A stretch of DNA of 64,000 nt, from positions 558,001-622,000 of the forward strand of contig CAVTPU010000004.1 of NCBI GenBank assembly GCA_963736695.1. The letters run 5' to 3'. Made by a program: the position numbers and the translations under genes. The stretch is from CAVTPU01 sp963736695 (GTDB lineage: Bacteria > Actinomycetota > Actinomycetes > Mycobacteriales > Micromonosporaceae). The notes under the pieces were generated by a model, which was given only the letters and a program-made list of their open reading frames with translations, made no database searches and had not been told where the DNA came from. This document shows, piece by piece, positions 19,147-27,898 of the stretch (positions are counted from its first letter, which is position 1; every line of letters starts with the position of its first letter).

Positions 19147-19761
19147 CTAGTCTCGCCGCACCCGCGCCTGCCGCACCATCTCCACGAAGAACCGGTGCAC
19201 TCGACGGTCGCCGGTCAACTCGGGGTGAAACGCGGTGGCGAGCAGATTGCGCTGCCGAACCGCGACAATCCTACCGGTCGCCGATCCGTCGGCGACGCGC
19301 CCCAGCACCCGCACCGACGGGTCGGCGCGTTCGACCCACGGCGCGCGGATGAAGACCGCTCGCACCGGACCGTCGTCGACGCCGGCGAACTCCAGCGGCG
19401 ACTCGAACGAGTCGACTTGGCGGCCGAAAGCGTTGCGCCGCACCGCCATCTCGATGCCTCCGAACACGCGCTGGTCCGGCCGGCCGTCGAGCACCTCGTC
19501 GGCGAGCATGATCATGCCGGCGCAGGAACCATAGACCGGCATGCCGTCGGCGATCAGCTTCGCCACTGGGTCGAGCATGCCGAACTCGGCGGCGAGGCGA
19601 CTCATCGTGGTCGATTCGCCGCCGGGGACCACCAGAGCGTCGAGTTCGTCGAGTTCGGTCGGGCGACGCACCGGCCGGGCCACGACATCGACCTCCGCGA
19701 GCGCGTTGAGATGCTCACGCACGTCTCCCTGCAGTGCGAGCACTCCGACGACGATGTCCAT
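19147..19761 (-). CDS. pdxT: Pyridoxal 5'-phosphate synthase glutaminase subunit PdxT
   Basis: Glutaminase that feeds ammonia to PdxS for PLP synthesis, 204 aa. The class I amidotransferase triad is visible: the nucleophile Cys in VYGSCAGMIML, and His and Glu in ATAFHPEL. The oxyanion segment PGGESTTMSRL is also present. The ATG at 19761 gives the usual N-terminus MDIVVGVLALQGDVREH; eight further codons are open upstream. It is 30 nt downstream of pdxS. Confidence 0.95.
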   Translation of the reverse strand: MDIVVGVLALQGDVREHLNALAEVDVVARPVRRPTELDELDALVVPGGESTTMSRLAAEFGMLDPVAKLIADGMPVYGSCAGMIMLADEVLDGRPDQRVFGGIEMAVRRNAFGRQVDSFESPLEFAGVDDGPVRAVFIRAPWVERADPSVRVLGRVADGSATGRIVAVRQRNLLATAFHPELTGDRRVHRFFVEMVRQARVRRD

Positions 19762-19791
19762 GCCGCCGCTGCCCCGCCACATCACGATGGC

Positions 19792-20721
19792 TCACCAGCC
19801 ACGTTCGGCGAAACGCAACGGCGCGGGCGAGGCGTCGACGTTGATGCCGACCATCGCCTCACCCAACCCGCGCGACACCTTCGCCACCACATCGGCGTCG
19901 TCGAAGAACGTCGTCGCCTTGACGATCGCGGCCGCGCGCTTCGCCGGATCGCCCGACTTGAAGATGCCCGAGCCGACGAAGACCCCGTCGGCGCCGAGCT
20001 GCATCATCATCGCCGCGTCCGCCGGGGTGGCGATGCCGCCCGCCGTGAACAGCACGACCGGCAGCGCACCCGCCTCGGCCACCTCGCGAACCAGGTCATA
20101 GGGTGCGCGCAGCTCTTTGGCCGCGACGTAGAGCTCGTCTTCTGGCAGGCTCGCCAGCCGCCTGATCGCGGCCCGGATCTCCCTCATGTGGCCGGTCGCG
20201 TTGGAGACGTCGCCGGTTCCGGCCTCACCCTTGGAGCGGATCATCGCCGCCCCCTCGGTGATGCGCCGCAGAGCCTCCCCGAGGTTGGTCGCACCGCAGA
20301 CGAACGGCACCGTGAAGGGCCATTTGTCAATGTGATGGGCGAAGTCTGCCGGCGAGAGCACCTCGGACTCGTCGATGTAGTCCACACCGAGAGACTGCAA
20401 CACCTGGGCCTCGACGAAATGTCCAATCCGGGCCTTTGCCATGACCGGAATGGAGACCGCGGCGATGATGCCGTCGATCATGTCGGGGTCGGACATCCGG
20501 GAGATGCCGCCGTCGGCACGGATATCGGCGGGCACCCGCTCGAGTGCCATGACCGCGACGGCGCCCGCGTCCTCGGCGATCTTCGCCTGTTCCGGCGTGA
20601 CGACGTCCATGATCACGCCACCTTTGAGCATCTCTGCCATGCCCCGTTTGACCCGGGCTGTGCCGGTGCGAGACGTCTGGTCGTCGGCGGACGTGGGGGC
20701 GTTGACCTGCGATTGCGACAC
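19792..20721 (-). CDS. pdxS: Pyridoxal 5'-phosphate synthase synthase subunit PdxS
   Basis: Lyase subunit that builds PLP from ribose 5-phosphate, glyceraldehyde 3-phosphate and ammonia. The 309-aa protein has KRGMAEMLKGGVIMDVV with the first active-site Asp, VMALERVPADIRADGG with the Schiff-base Lys further on in IPVMAKARIGH, and the glycine loop GEAGTGDVSNATGHM. The GTG at 20721 is chosen for AGGAGT six bases upstream. It pairs with pdxT. Confidence 0.96.
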   Translation of the reverse strand: MSQSQVNAPTSADDQTSRTGTARVKRGMAEMLKGGVIMDVVTPEQAKIAEDAGAVAVMALERVPADIRADGGISRMSDPDMIDGIIAAVSIPVMAKARIGHFVEAQVLQSLGVDYIDESEVLSPADFAHHIDKWPFTVPFVCGATNLGEALRRITEGAAMIRSKGEAGTGDVSNATGHMREIRAAIRRLASLPEDELYVAAKELRAPYDLVREVAEAGALPVVLFTAGGIATPADAAMMMQLGADGVFVGSGIFKSGDPAKRAAAIVKATTFFDDADVVAKVSRGLGEAMVGINVDASPAPLRFAERGW

Positions 20722-20869
20722 GGGGATACTCCTCGGCGGGGTGCGGGGCGTCATGCTCCATCGTACGCAACCTCCTTACCGCCCGACGCACCGCGCGGAC
20801 TGCCGGGGTGAGGTGACACACGCGACGTGGCGGGCGACCAGCGGGCGGGCGGGCGCGGCGTGGATTACG

Positions 20870-21370
20870 TCACAGTGTCGGTTCGTCGATGTCGAAGAAC
20901 CGGGGCTCGCCGTGGTTGCGGGCGAACCGGAACAACCGCACCACCGGGTGGCGACGCACCGCCAACGCGTCGCGCACCTGATCGGTGTGCAGTTGCCGGG
21001 CCATCGCGAGGCGTCGACTGGTCTCGGCGACGGGGGCCAGATCGGCTTCGGTGACACGTGTGGCGGCCACGCGTACCTGATGGGTCAGGTCGTTTTCGGC
21101 GAGTTCCCGATCGGCGGAGCGGGCAGCGAGCACCGCGCGGGCCGCGTCGCGCAGCCGGCGCACCGGGCCCTCCGGATCGGCGTCGCCGGCCTGAGCCGCC
21201 CACCGGTGGCTGAACGCCTCGACGGCCGCCGCCCGCCGCACCGACTGAGCGTCCAGTGCCGCCCAGGCCGCGGCGGCCCGGGCATGCAGCCGGTCAACCC
21301 GCCCGGCGGTCCAGGTGAGATATGTCGCCACCAGCACCACGCCGGTGACCACGGCGACGGTCAACCACAT
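20870..21370 (-). CDS. Membrane-anchored LemA-like protein, function unknown
   Basis: A 166-aa protein with one N-terminal helix (MWLTVAVVTGVVLVATYLTW) and a helical, Arg/Ala-rich cytoplasmic domain. The stretch RVDRLHARAAAAWAALDAQ recalls LemA-type proteins, and a gene of this kind commonly follows pimA in actinobacteria. The ATG at 21370 lies 2 nt after the pimA stop (TGA TC ATG), so it is probably the last gene of the pgsA-patA-pimA operon. Function unknown. Confidence 0.7.
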   Translation of the reverse strand: MWLTVAVVTGVVLVATYLTWTAGRVDRLHARAAAAWAALDAQSVRRAAAVEAFSHRWAAQAGDADPEGPVRRLRDAARAVLAARSADRELAENDLTHQVRVAATRVTEADLAPVAETSRRLAMARQLHTDQVRDALAVRRHPVVRLFRFARNHGEPRFFDIDEPTL

Positions 21371-21372
21371 GA

Positions 21373-22539
21373 TCAGGCATCGTAGCGGGACGACGGGGCC
21401 GCAAACGTGCGCCGAGGAAGGTTGGCCTCGATCGCCAAGGCGTAGACCTCGACCACCCGCGCCGCGACCACCCGCCAGTCGTAGTGGCCCACCGTGTCGC
21501 ACGCCCGCGCGGCGAGATCCGCGCGGCGGGCGGGGTCGTCGAGCAGCGCCGCGAGTCTCGCCGCGAGGTCGACGCTGTCACCGGTGGCGAACAGCTCCCC
21601 GGCCCGGCCACCGTCGAGCACCCGCCGGAACGCGTCGAGGTCGCTGGCGACCACCGGCGTGCCGGCCGCCATCGCCTCGGTGAGGATCATCCCGAAGGAT
21701 TCGCCGCCGACGTTAGGCGCCACGTAGAGGTCGACGCTGCGCAGCATCTGCGCCTTCTCCTCCTCGGAGACCAAGCCGAGGAAGGTGATCCGCGACGCGA
21801 TCGGCTCCGGCACCGACTCCAGCACCTCCGCTGGGTCGCCCGGCCCGGCCACCAGCAGGCGAACCGTCGGATGGTCGGCGGCGAGCGCGACAAACGCGTC
21901 GCGCAGCACCCCGAAACCCTTGCGCGGCTCGGTGAACCGGCCGAGGAAACCGATCGAGCCGCCCTCACCGGGCCAGCCCGCGAGCGGCACGGCGTCGGCG
22001 AAGCGGGCGACGACGACCCCGTTGGGGATCTCCCACGCGCCGCCGCCGAGGTGCTCAACCTGCACCTTGCGCGCGAGCTGGCTCACCGCGATGCGAGCGG
22101 TGATCTTCTCCAAGACGAGTTGGAGCACCCCAGACGCGACGTGCAGGGCGCGCGAGCGGGTCATCGCGGTGTGGAACGTCGCGACGACCGGCTCGTTCTT
22201 GGCGCTGAGGACGGCGAGCAACGACAGGCTCGGGGTGAAGGGTTCGTGCACGTGCAGCACGTCGAACTCGCCGGCGGCGAGCCACCGGCGCACCCGGGTC
22301 GCGGCGACCGGCCCGAATGACAACCGCGCCACCGACCCGTTGTAACGCACGGGCACCGCCCGGCCCGCCGGCACCACGAAGTCGGGCAGCGACGCCTGCT
22401 CGTCGGCCGGTGCGAGCACGCTCACCTCGTGTCCGAGGGAGATCAGTGTGCGGGCGAGGTCGTTGACATGGTTCTGCACCCCGCCGGGCACCTCGAACGA
22501 ATACGGGCAGACGAGTCCGACCCGCAGCGTCCCGGTCAT
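21373..22539 (-). CDS. pimA: Phosphatidyl-myo-inositol mannosyltransferase PimA-like (GT4)
   Basis: GDP-mannose-dependent GT4 enzyme that adds the first mannose to phosphatidylinositol at the inner face of the membrane. The 388-aa protein opens MTGTLRVGLVCPYSFEVPGG with the donor glycine loop VPGGVQNHV. Later motifs are HVHEPFTPSLSLLAV, IPNGVVVARF, GFLGRFTEPRKG and the GT4 signature ESFGMILTEAMAAGTPVVAS. The ATG overlaps the stop of the acyltransferase gene (ATGA). The assignment rests on both family and operon context. Confidence 0.9.
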   Translation of the reverse strand: MTGTLRVGLVCPYSFEVPGGVQNHVNDLARTLISLGHEVSVLAPADEQASLPDFVVPAGRAVPVRYNGSVARLSFGPVAATRVRRWLAAGEFDVLHVHEPFTPSLSLLAVLSAKNEPVVATFHTAMTRSRALHVASGVLQLVLEKITARIAVSQLARKVQVEHLGGGAWEIPNGVVVARFADAVPLAGWPGEGGSIGFLGRFTEPRKGFGVLRDAFVALAADHPTVRLLVAGPGDPAEVLESVPEPIASRITFLGLVSEEEKAQMLRSVDLYVAPNVGGESFGMILTEAMAAGTPVVASDLDAFRRVLDGGRAGELFATGDSVDLAARLAALLDDPARRADLAARACDTVGHYDWRVVAARVVEVYALAIEANLPRRTFAAPSSRYDA

Positions 22540-23462
22540 TCCGCGGCCGCCGAGTCCCCGGCCGGTCTCGGCCGCAGTGACGGATCGTCCAGCCACAGTC
22601 GCTGCAACATGTGCCAGTCCTGTGGATTTTCGGCGATGCCACGGCCGAGGTGGTCGGCGATGGTCTGGGTCAGTTCGCGCACCCGGTCGTCGAGCGATCC
22701 GGTCGTCGGCACCGGCAACGGTCCGTCGATGCGCCCCCTCCCCCGGCCCGGCTCATACCACAACGACGCGGTGAACAGCGGCGCTCCGGTGCGCAGCGTG
22801 AGCAGGGCCGGTCCGGCCGGCATCCGGGCCCGACCGCCGAAGAAGTCCACCTCGATGCCGCGTGCCGACAGGTCCCGGTCGGCGAGCAGCGGCACGATGT
22901 GTCCCTGGCCGAGGCTTTCGACGAGCACGTCGAGCGGGGGCCGGGCACCACCCACGGTGGGGATGATGCGCATGCCGAGAGTCTCGCGGTAGGCGAGGAA
23001 GCGCTGATAGAGCCGCTCTGGTTTGAGGCGTTCGGCGACGGTAGTCAAAGGCATGCCCTGTGCGCAGACCCAGGCGCCCGCGTGGTCCCAGTTGCCGGAG
23101 TGCGGCAGCGCGACGACGCACCCGGTGCCGGCGGCGACCGCGTCGGCGAGCAGGTTCACCCCGTCGAGGAGAAACTCGCGTTGAAGGCGCGGGGGGCTCA
23201 GCGTGGGCAGGCGGAAAGTCTCCATCCAATACCGCGCGTACGACCGCAGTCCGGCGCGCACCAACGCGTCGAGGTCGGCGTCGGCGACGTCGGCACCGAC
23301 CACCCGTCGCAGGTTGCGGCGCAGCTGCTGGGCGGCGGGGCCCCGGCGGGTGGCGGCCCGGTCGGCGCCGGCCGCGAACACCTTCGCGACGAGCGGGCGG
23401 GGCAGGGCGCGGGTCAGTCGCCAGCCGGCGGCATAACTCAGGTCGACGAGCCGGTTGCTCAC
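22536..23462 (-). CDS. patA: Phosphatidylinositol mannoside acyltransferase (LpxL/HtrB family)
   Basis: Membrane-associated acyltransferase of the LpxL/HtrB superfamily, 308 aa, expected to acylate the mannose of PIM lipids. The catalytic HxxxxD motif is HSGNWD, followed by VAERLKPERLYQRFLAYRE and PLLADRDLSARGIEVDFFGG. The GTG start overlaps the pgsA stop (GTGA) and the stop overlaps pimA, so pgsA-patA-pimA is tightly coupled. The gene name follows mycobacterial usage and rests mainly on this context. Confidence 0.88.
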   Translation of the reverse strand: MSNRLVDLSYAAGWRLTRALPRPLVAKVFAAGADRAATRRGPAAQQLRRNLRRVVGADVADADLDALVRAGLRSYARYWMETFRLPTLSPPRLQREFLLDGVNLLADAVAAGTGCVVALPHSGNWDHAGAWVCAQGMPLTTVAERLKPERLYQRFLAYRETLGMRIIPTVGGARPPLDVLVESLGQGHIVPLLADRDLSARGIEVDFFGGRARMPAGPALLTLRTGAPLFTASLWYEPGRGRGRIDGPLPVPTTGSLDDRVRELTQTIADHLGRGIAENPQDWHMLQRLWLDDPSLRPRPAGDSAAAE

Positions 23463-24139
23463 GCGTCGACCTCGCCCCGGTCGTGGGGCTGATCGTTGTC
23501 ACGAACATATCGCCCCGGGTGGGGTGGGCGCTGCCCGGACGACTCCTGGAACCGCACGTGCAGCACGCGCTGCGCGGCGGTGACCACCGACAGCACCGCG
23601 AGCACCCACAGCGCGGCACCCAGCCCCCAGCTCACGCCGAATCCGGAGAGTAGCCCGCCGACACCGAGGATGATCAGACGCTCCATCCGTTCGGCGATGC
23701 CGACGTCGCAGCGCAGTCCCAACCCCTCGGCGCGCGCCTTGACGTAGGAGACGATCTGACCGCCGACGAGGCACACCAGGCAGACGGCCGCGAGCACGTC
23801 CTGCCCGCTGGTGGCCAGCCACCAGGCGAGCGCGCCGAAGAGCACCCCGTCGGCGACCCGGTCCATGGTCGAGTCGAGCAGCGCGCCGAAGCGGGTCGCC
23901 GACCCGCGGGCCCGGGCCATCGCACCGTCGAGCACGTCGAGAAGGGCGCTGAGGGTCACCACGACCGTCGCCGCGATGAGCTGCCCCCGCGCCGCGAAGG
24001 CGACCGCGCCGACGACCACGCCGAGTGTGCCGGCGATGGTGACCACGTCCGGTGAGACGCCGGCGCGCACCAACGCCCGCCCCATGGGGTCGAACGCCGC
24101 GCGCGCCCCACGCTTGAAGGAACCAAAGATCTTCGCCAT
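23459..24139 (-). CDS. pgsA: Phosphatidylinositol phosphate synthase (CDP-alcohol phosphatidyltransferase)
   Basis: Integral membrane enzyme of 226 aa that condenses CDP-diacylglycerol with inositol phosphate, the first step to PI and PIM lipids. The CDP-alcohol phosphatidyltransferase signature DG-AR-G-D-D is complete (DGAMARARG then ALLDSTMDRVAD), and about six hydrophobic helices are visible. The ATG at 24139 starts MAKIFGSFKRGARAAFDP. It is the first gene of the PIM operon and is divergent from the EF-G-like gene across about 150 bp, where both promoters must lie. Confidence 0.9.
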   Translation of the reverse strand: MAKIFGSFKRGARAAFDPMGRALVRAGVSPDVVTIAGTLGVVVGAVAFAARGQLIAATVVVTLSALLDVLDGAMARARGSATRFGALLDSTMDRVADGVLFGALAWWLATSGQDVLAAVCLVCLVGGQIVSYVKARAEGLGLRCDVGIAERMERLIILGVGGLLSGFGVSWGLGAALWVLAVLSVVTAAQRVLHVRFQESSGQRPPHPGRYVRDNDQPHDRGEVDA

Positions 24140-24288
24140 GTCGCCGTTGAGCCTATCGGCGGGCCGACTGCGACGTGCGGCACAGGTCGCCGCTCGCGAG
24201 TCGGGGTTGTGCCGACGACCGCCACGGGTGTGGGATCGAAGGTGACGCACCGGTCACTCCACTGGCGCTCGGACACAGGAGGCGCGTG

Positions 24289-26491
24289 ATGGCGCAGAAG
24301 TCTCAGGACAGGATCACCGGCTCGGCGCCAACGGTCCACGACCCGGGCTCGGTGCGCAACGTGGTGGTGGTGGGCCACTCCGGTGCGGGCAAGACGACGC
24401 TGGTGGAGGCGTTGCTCGCGGCGACGAATGTGATCAACAGGGCGGGCCGAGTGGTCGACGGCACGACGGTCACCGACCATGATCCGGCGGCGGTGCGTCA
24501 GCAGCGTTCGGTCGCCCTCGGGTGCGCCCCGATCGTCCACGCCGGGGTAAAGGTCAACCTGCTCGACACCCCCGGATACGCCGACTTCGTCGGCGAGGTG
24601 CGCGCCGGGTTGCGCGCCGCCGACGCGGCCCTCTTCGTCGTCTCGGCCGTCGACGGCATGGACGCCGCGACCACCGCCCTGTGGGACGAGTGCGCCGCGG
24701 TCGGCATGCCCCGCGCGGTCGCGGTGGCGAGACTCGACCACGCCCGGGCCGATTTCGACTCCACCGTGGAGGAGTGTCAGGAGGCCTTCGGCGACGGCGT
24801 GCTGCCCATGGACCTGCCGATGCTCGACGACGACGGACACACCGTGGTCGGGCTGATCAACCTGATCACTCAACGGGTCAGCGACTATTCGCAGGGCTAT
24901 CCGCCCGCCGTGCGGGAACCGGACCCGCAACACCTGCCGATGATCACGCAGGCCCGCGCCACGCTCATCGAGGCGATCATCGCCGAGAGCGAGGACGAGA
25001 CCCTCATGGACCGCTATCTCGCCGGCGAGTCCATCGACGCGGCGACCCTCGTCCGCGACGCGGAGACGGCGGTGGCGCGAGGCGGGTTCCATCCGGTGAT
25101 GCCGGTCTGCGCGGAGACCGGAGTGGGCCTGGACGCCCTGCTCGAATTGCTGGTCAGCGGATTCCCCTCGCCTCTGGAGCACGCCCTGCCCGCGGTGACC
25201 GGCGTCGACGGCTCACCCCGGGACCCGCTGCGCGTCGACCCGGGAGGCCCACTCGTCGCCGAGGTGGTCAAAACCACGATCGACCCGTACGTGGGTCGGG
25301 TGTGTCTGGTTCGGGTCTTCTCCGGGACTCTGCGCCCCGAGACGGCGGTGCACATCTGCGGACACGGCCTGGAGCGACGTGGCCACCCCGACCACGACGA
25401 GGAGGAACGCGTCGCGCACCTGTTCTCCCCGCTCGGCAGAGCGCTGCGCGAGGTCGGCGCGTGCGTCGCCGGCGACATCTGTGCCATCACCAAATCGGCC
25501 AGCGCCGAGACCGGTGACACCATCTCCGCCAAGGACGCATCCGCTGCTCATCGAGGCATGGCGGATGCCCGAACCGCTGTTGCCGATCGCCGTCGTCGCC
25601 AAGAGCCGATCCGATGAGGACGCGCTCGCCAAGAACCTCACCCGGCTCGTCACCGGCGACCCCACGCTGCGGTTGGAGCGCAACGGCGAGACCCACCAAC
25701 TGGTGCTGTGGTGCATGGGTGAGGCCCACGCCGACGTGGTGCTCGACCGGTTGCGCACCGGCGGTGTCGAGTTGACGACCGAACCGGTGCGGGTCGCGTT
25801 GCGCGAAACCCTCGCCGCGCCCTCGACCGGCCACGGCCGGCACGTGAAACAGTCCGGCGGGCACGGGCAATACGCCGTCTGCGACATCGAGGTCGAACCA
25901 TTGCCGCGCGGGGCCGGTTTCGAGTTCGTCGACAAGGTCGTCGGCGGCGCCGTGCCGCACCACTTCATTCCGTCGATCGAGAAGGGGGTGCGGACCCAGA
26001 TGGAGCGGGGCCTCGCCTCCGGACACCCGGTCGTCGACCTGCGGGTCACCCTCGTCGACGGCAAGGCGCACAGCGTCGACTCCTCCGACGCGGCGTTTCA
26101 GACCGCCGGCGCGCTGGCTCTGCGCGACGCCGCCGACAAGGGCCAGCCGGTGCTGCTCGAACCCGTCGACGAGGTCACGATCCGCGTGCCCGACGAGTTC
26201 GTCGGCGCGGTGATGAGTGACCTCTCCGGCCGGCGGGGGCGGGTGCTCGGCACCGAACCCGACCCGGAGGGCGATTCGGGCAGTGGCCTCGGCGGGCTCG
26301 GCGGGCTCGGCGGCGAACGCACGGTCGTTCGGGCGGAGGTCCCCGCAGCCGAGCTCTGCCGCTATGCCGTGGAGCTGCGCGCGATGACCTCCGGTGCCGG
26401 CGCCTTCACCCGGTCGTTCGTTCGCTATGACCCACAGCACGCTGCCGCGCACCACCACGCCGCCCCGCCCCCCATCGCCGCGCGATCATGA
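24289..26491 (+). CDS. Elongation factor G-like GTPase (EF-G2 type), one frameshift
   Basis: Translational GTPase related to EF-G, about 733 residues once corrected. The P-loop is GHSGAGKTTLVEAL, switch II DTPGYADFVGEV, and the later domains include KQSGGHGQYAVCDIEVEPL and GHPVVDLRVTLVDG. The guanine-specific NKxD is replaced by ARLDHAR, as in several EF-G-like paralogues, so it may not be the main EF-G. The frame breaks near 25539, where one extra base separates SAKD from HPLLIEAWRMPEPLLPIAV; downstream reading is clean to 26491. The ATG has AGGAGG upstream. The TGA stop lies inside a palindromic repeat shared with the convergent TPR gene. Confidence 0.9.
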
Positions 26492-26508
26492 CAACTAGCT
26501 TCATGATC
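26484..26508. repeat. Palindromic intergenic element, copy A (between convergent genes)
   Basis: 25-bp element: GATCATGA, centre CAACTAGCT, TCATGATC. The 8-bp arms are perfect. Each arm carries the stop (CGA TCA TGA) of one flanking convergent gene, the EF-G-like gene on the plus strand and the TPR gene on the minus strand. Nearly identical copies occur at 30101 and 42938, with a variant at 30068. Confidence 0.85.
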
Positions 26509-27199
26509 GGCGGGAGGCGTCGCGCAGCTCGACCGCCGCGGTGAGCTCGTCGCCGAACCCCTCCGGGTCGCGGGCCGCGAGCGCCTCATAGATCCCGACC
26601 GCCTCGTCGGCGGCGGAGTCGGCGTCCGCGGTTGGCGAACCCAGCTGGGACAGCAGCGTCGCATGGGTGAGCAGGGTCGCGGCGAGCTCGGGCCGGCAGG
26701 TGTCGTCGGTGGCGACCAGTTCGCGACACAGGTCGACGGACTCGGTCGAATATGCGACCGCTTCGGCCCAGAAGTCGGCCGAAGCCAGCCTCGTCGCGTG
26801 GTCACGCACGAGCGCCGCATAGACGGCGATATGTCCATCGCGATCGATCGCGATGAGTTCGCGCCGCGCGGCGACCGCCTCGGTCGAGCAGGTCAACGCC
26901 TCGTCGGCCCGGCCGGCCTGCGCGAGCCGCCCGGCGTGGTTGGCTATCGCCGCCGCGAAGTCGCTCAAGTGACGCGCCCGGTCGGCCGCGACGAGTTCCC
27001 GAAACAGGCTGACGGCCTCGTCGGTGGCCGCGACCGCGTCGTCAGCACGGCCCGCCATCGTCAACGCCACCGCGTGATTGTTGATCGACGCCGCCAAGGC
27101 GGGCAGCCGCCCCGCGCGGTCGGTCGCGGCCCGTTCACGCAGCCGACCGACGGTCTCCTCCGACGACGCCACGAGGGCGTCGAGCCATTGCGAAGTCAC
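26501..27199 (-). CDS. Tetratricopeptide-repeat protein, function unknown
   Basis: A 232-aa soluble all-helical protein made of about four TPR-like units of 40-48 residues. The recurring pattern is an N-x-x-A helix, a GRADDAV or GRADEAL turn, and EAVSLFRELVA-type second helices, for example INNHAVALTMAGRADDAV and IANHAGRLAQAGRADEAL. Such repeats are usually seen as the sensor half of larger STAND or CHAT proteins in actinobacteria, but no effector domain is present here, so it may be a solitary scaffold or a remnant. The TGA stop is supplied by the palindromic repeat. Confidence 0.65.
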   Translation of the reverse strand: MTSQWLDALVASSEETVGRLRERAATDRAGRLPALAASINNHAVALTMAGRADDAVAATDEAVSLFRELVAADRARHLSDFAAAIANHAGRLAQAGRADEALTCSTEAVAARRELIAIDRDGHIAVYAALVRDHATRLASADFWAEAVAYSTESVDLCRELVATDDTCRPELAATLLTHATLLSQLGSPTADADSAADEAVGIYEALAARDPEGFGDELTAAVELRDASRRS

Positions 27200-27263
27200 G
27201 CGCGGACTTTAGGGCAGACGACGATCTCCGCACAAGCCAGTGACGCATATACAGACATGCGTG

Positions 27264-27806
27264 TCAGGTGGGCCACGCTCCGGCGAGCAGGTCACGGGTG
27301 TCGGCGAGCAGTTGCGGCAACACCTTGGTGCGGGCGAGCACCGGCATGAAGTTGGTGTCACCGCCCCACCGAGGCACGATGTGTTGGTGCAGGTGCGCGG
27401 CGATTCCGGCACCGGCGACGGCGCCCTGGTTCATGCCGACGTTGAATCCGGCCGGGCCGCTGACCGAGCGCAGCACCCGCATCGCGGTCTGGGTGAACTC
27501 GGCCAGCTCCAGCGTCTCGCCCGCGTCCAGCTCCGGATAGTCGGCGACGTGCCGGTAGGGGCAGATCATCACGTGCCCCGGGTTGTATGGATAGAGGTTG
27601 AGCACGGCGAAGACCCGCTCACCGCGCGCCACGATGAGATCGACGGTGCCCGGATGTTCCGGGGTGAGGCAGAACGGGCACCGCGCCGGACTGGCGTCGC
27701 CGGGGGGACGGGTGTCGTTGGTGATGTAGGCCATCCGGTGCGGCGTCCACAGCCGCTCCAGATCGTCGGGAACCCCGGTCACCACGCCTCCCCCGCGCTC
27801 GCTCAT
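27264..27806 (-). CDS. HIT-family nucleotide hydrolase/transferase
   Basis: Histidine-triad protein of 180 aa with the catalytic HLHQHIVPRW and the preceding NLYPYNPGHVMICPYRH. Two pairs of metal-binding residues are suggested by CPFC and the histidines after it. Actinobacterial members next to thrS resemble Ap4A phosphorylase or AMP-hydrolysing HIT enzymes; the exact substrate is not known. It is 92 nt downstream of thrS on the same strand, the conserved arrangement upstream of pgsA-patA-pimA, here separated by the TPR and EF-G-like genes. Confidence 0.9.
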   Translation of the reverse strand: MSERGGGVVTGVPDDLERLWTPHRMAYITNDTRPPGDASPARCPFCLTPEHPGTVDLIVARGERVFAVLNLYPYNPGHVMICPYRHVADYPELDAGETLELAEFTQTAMRVLRSVSGPAGFNVGMNQGAVAGAGIAAHLHQHIVPRWGGDTNFMPVLARTKVLPQLLADTRDLLAGAWPT

Positions 27807-27898
27807 GGGCGTACCAGACGCCCCATCGTCACCTGTGATCCTAGACCGACCGCACCGCTGGAGGTTCTACGCCGCCAAAGCAATACGCCGCCGCAGTT

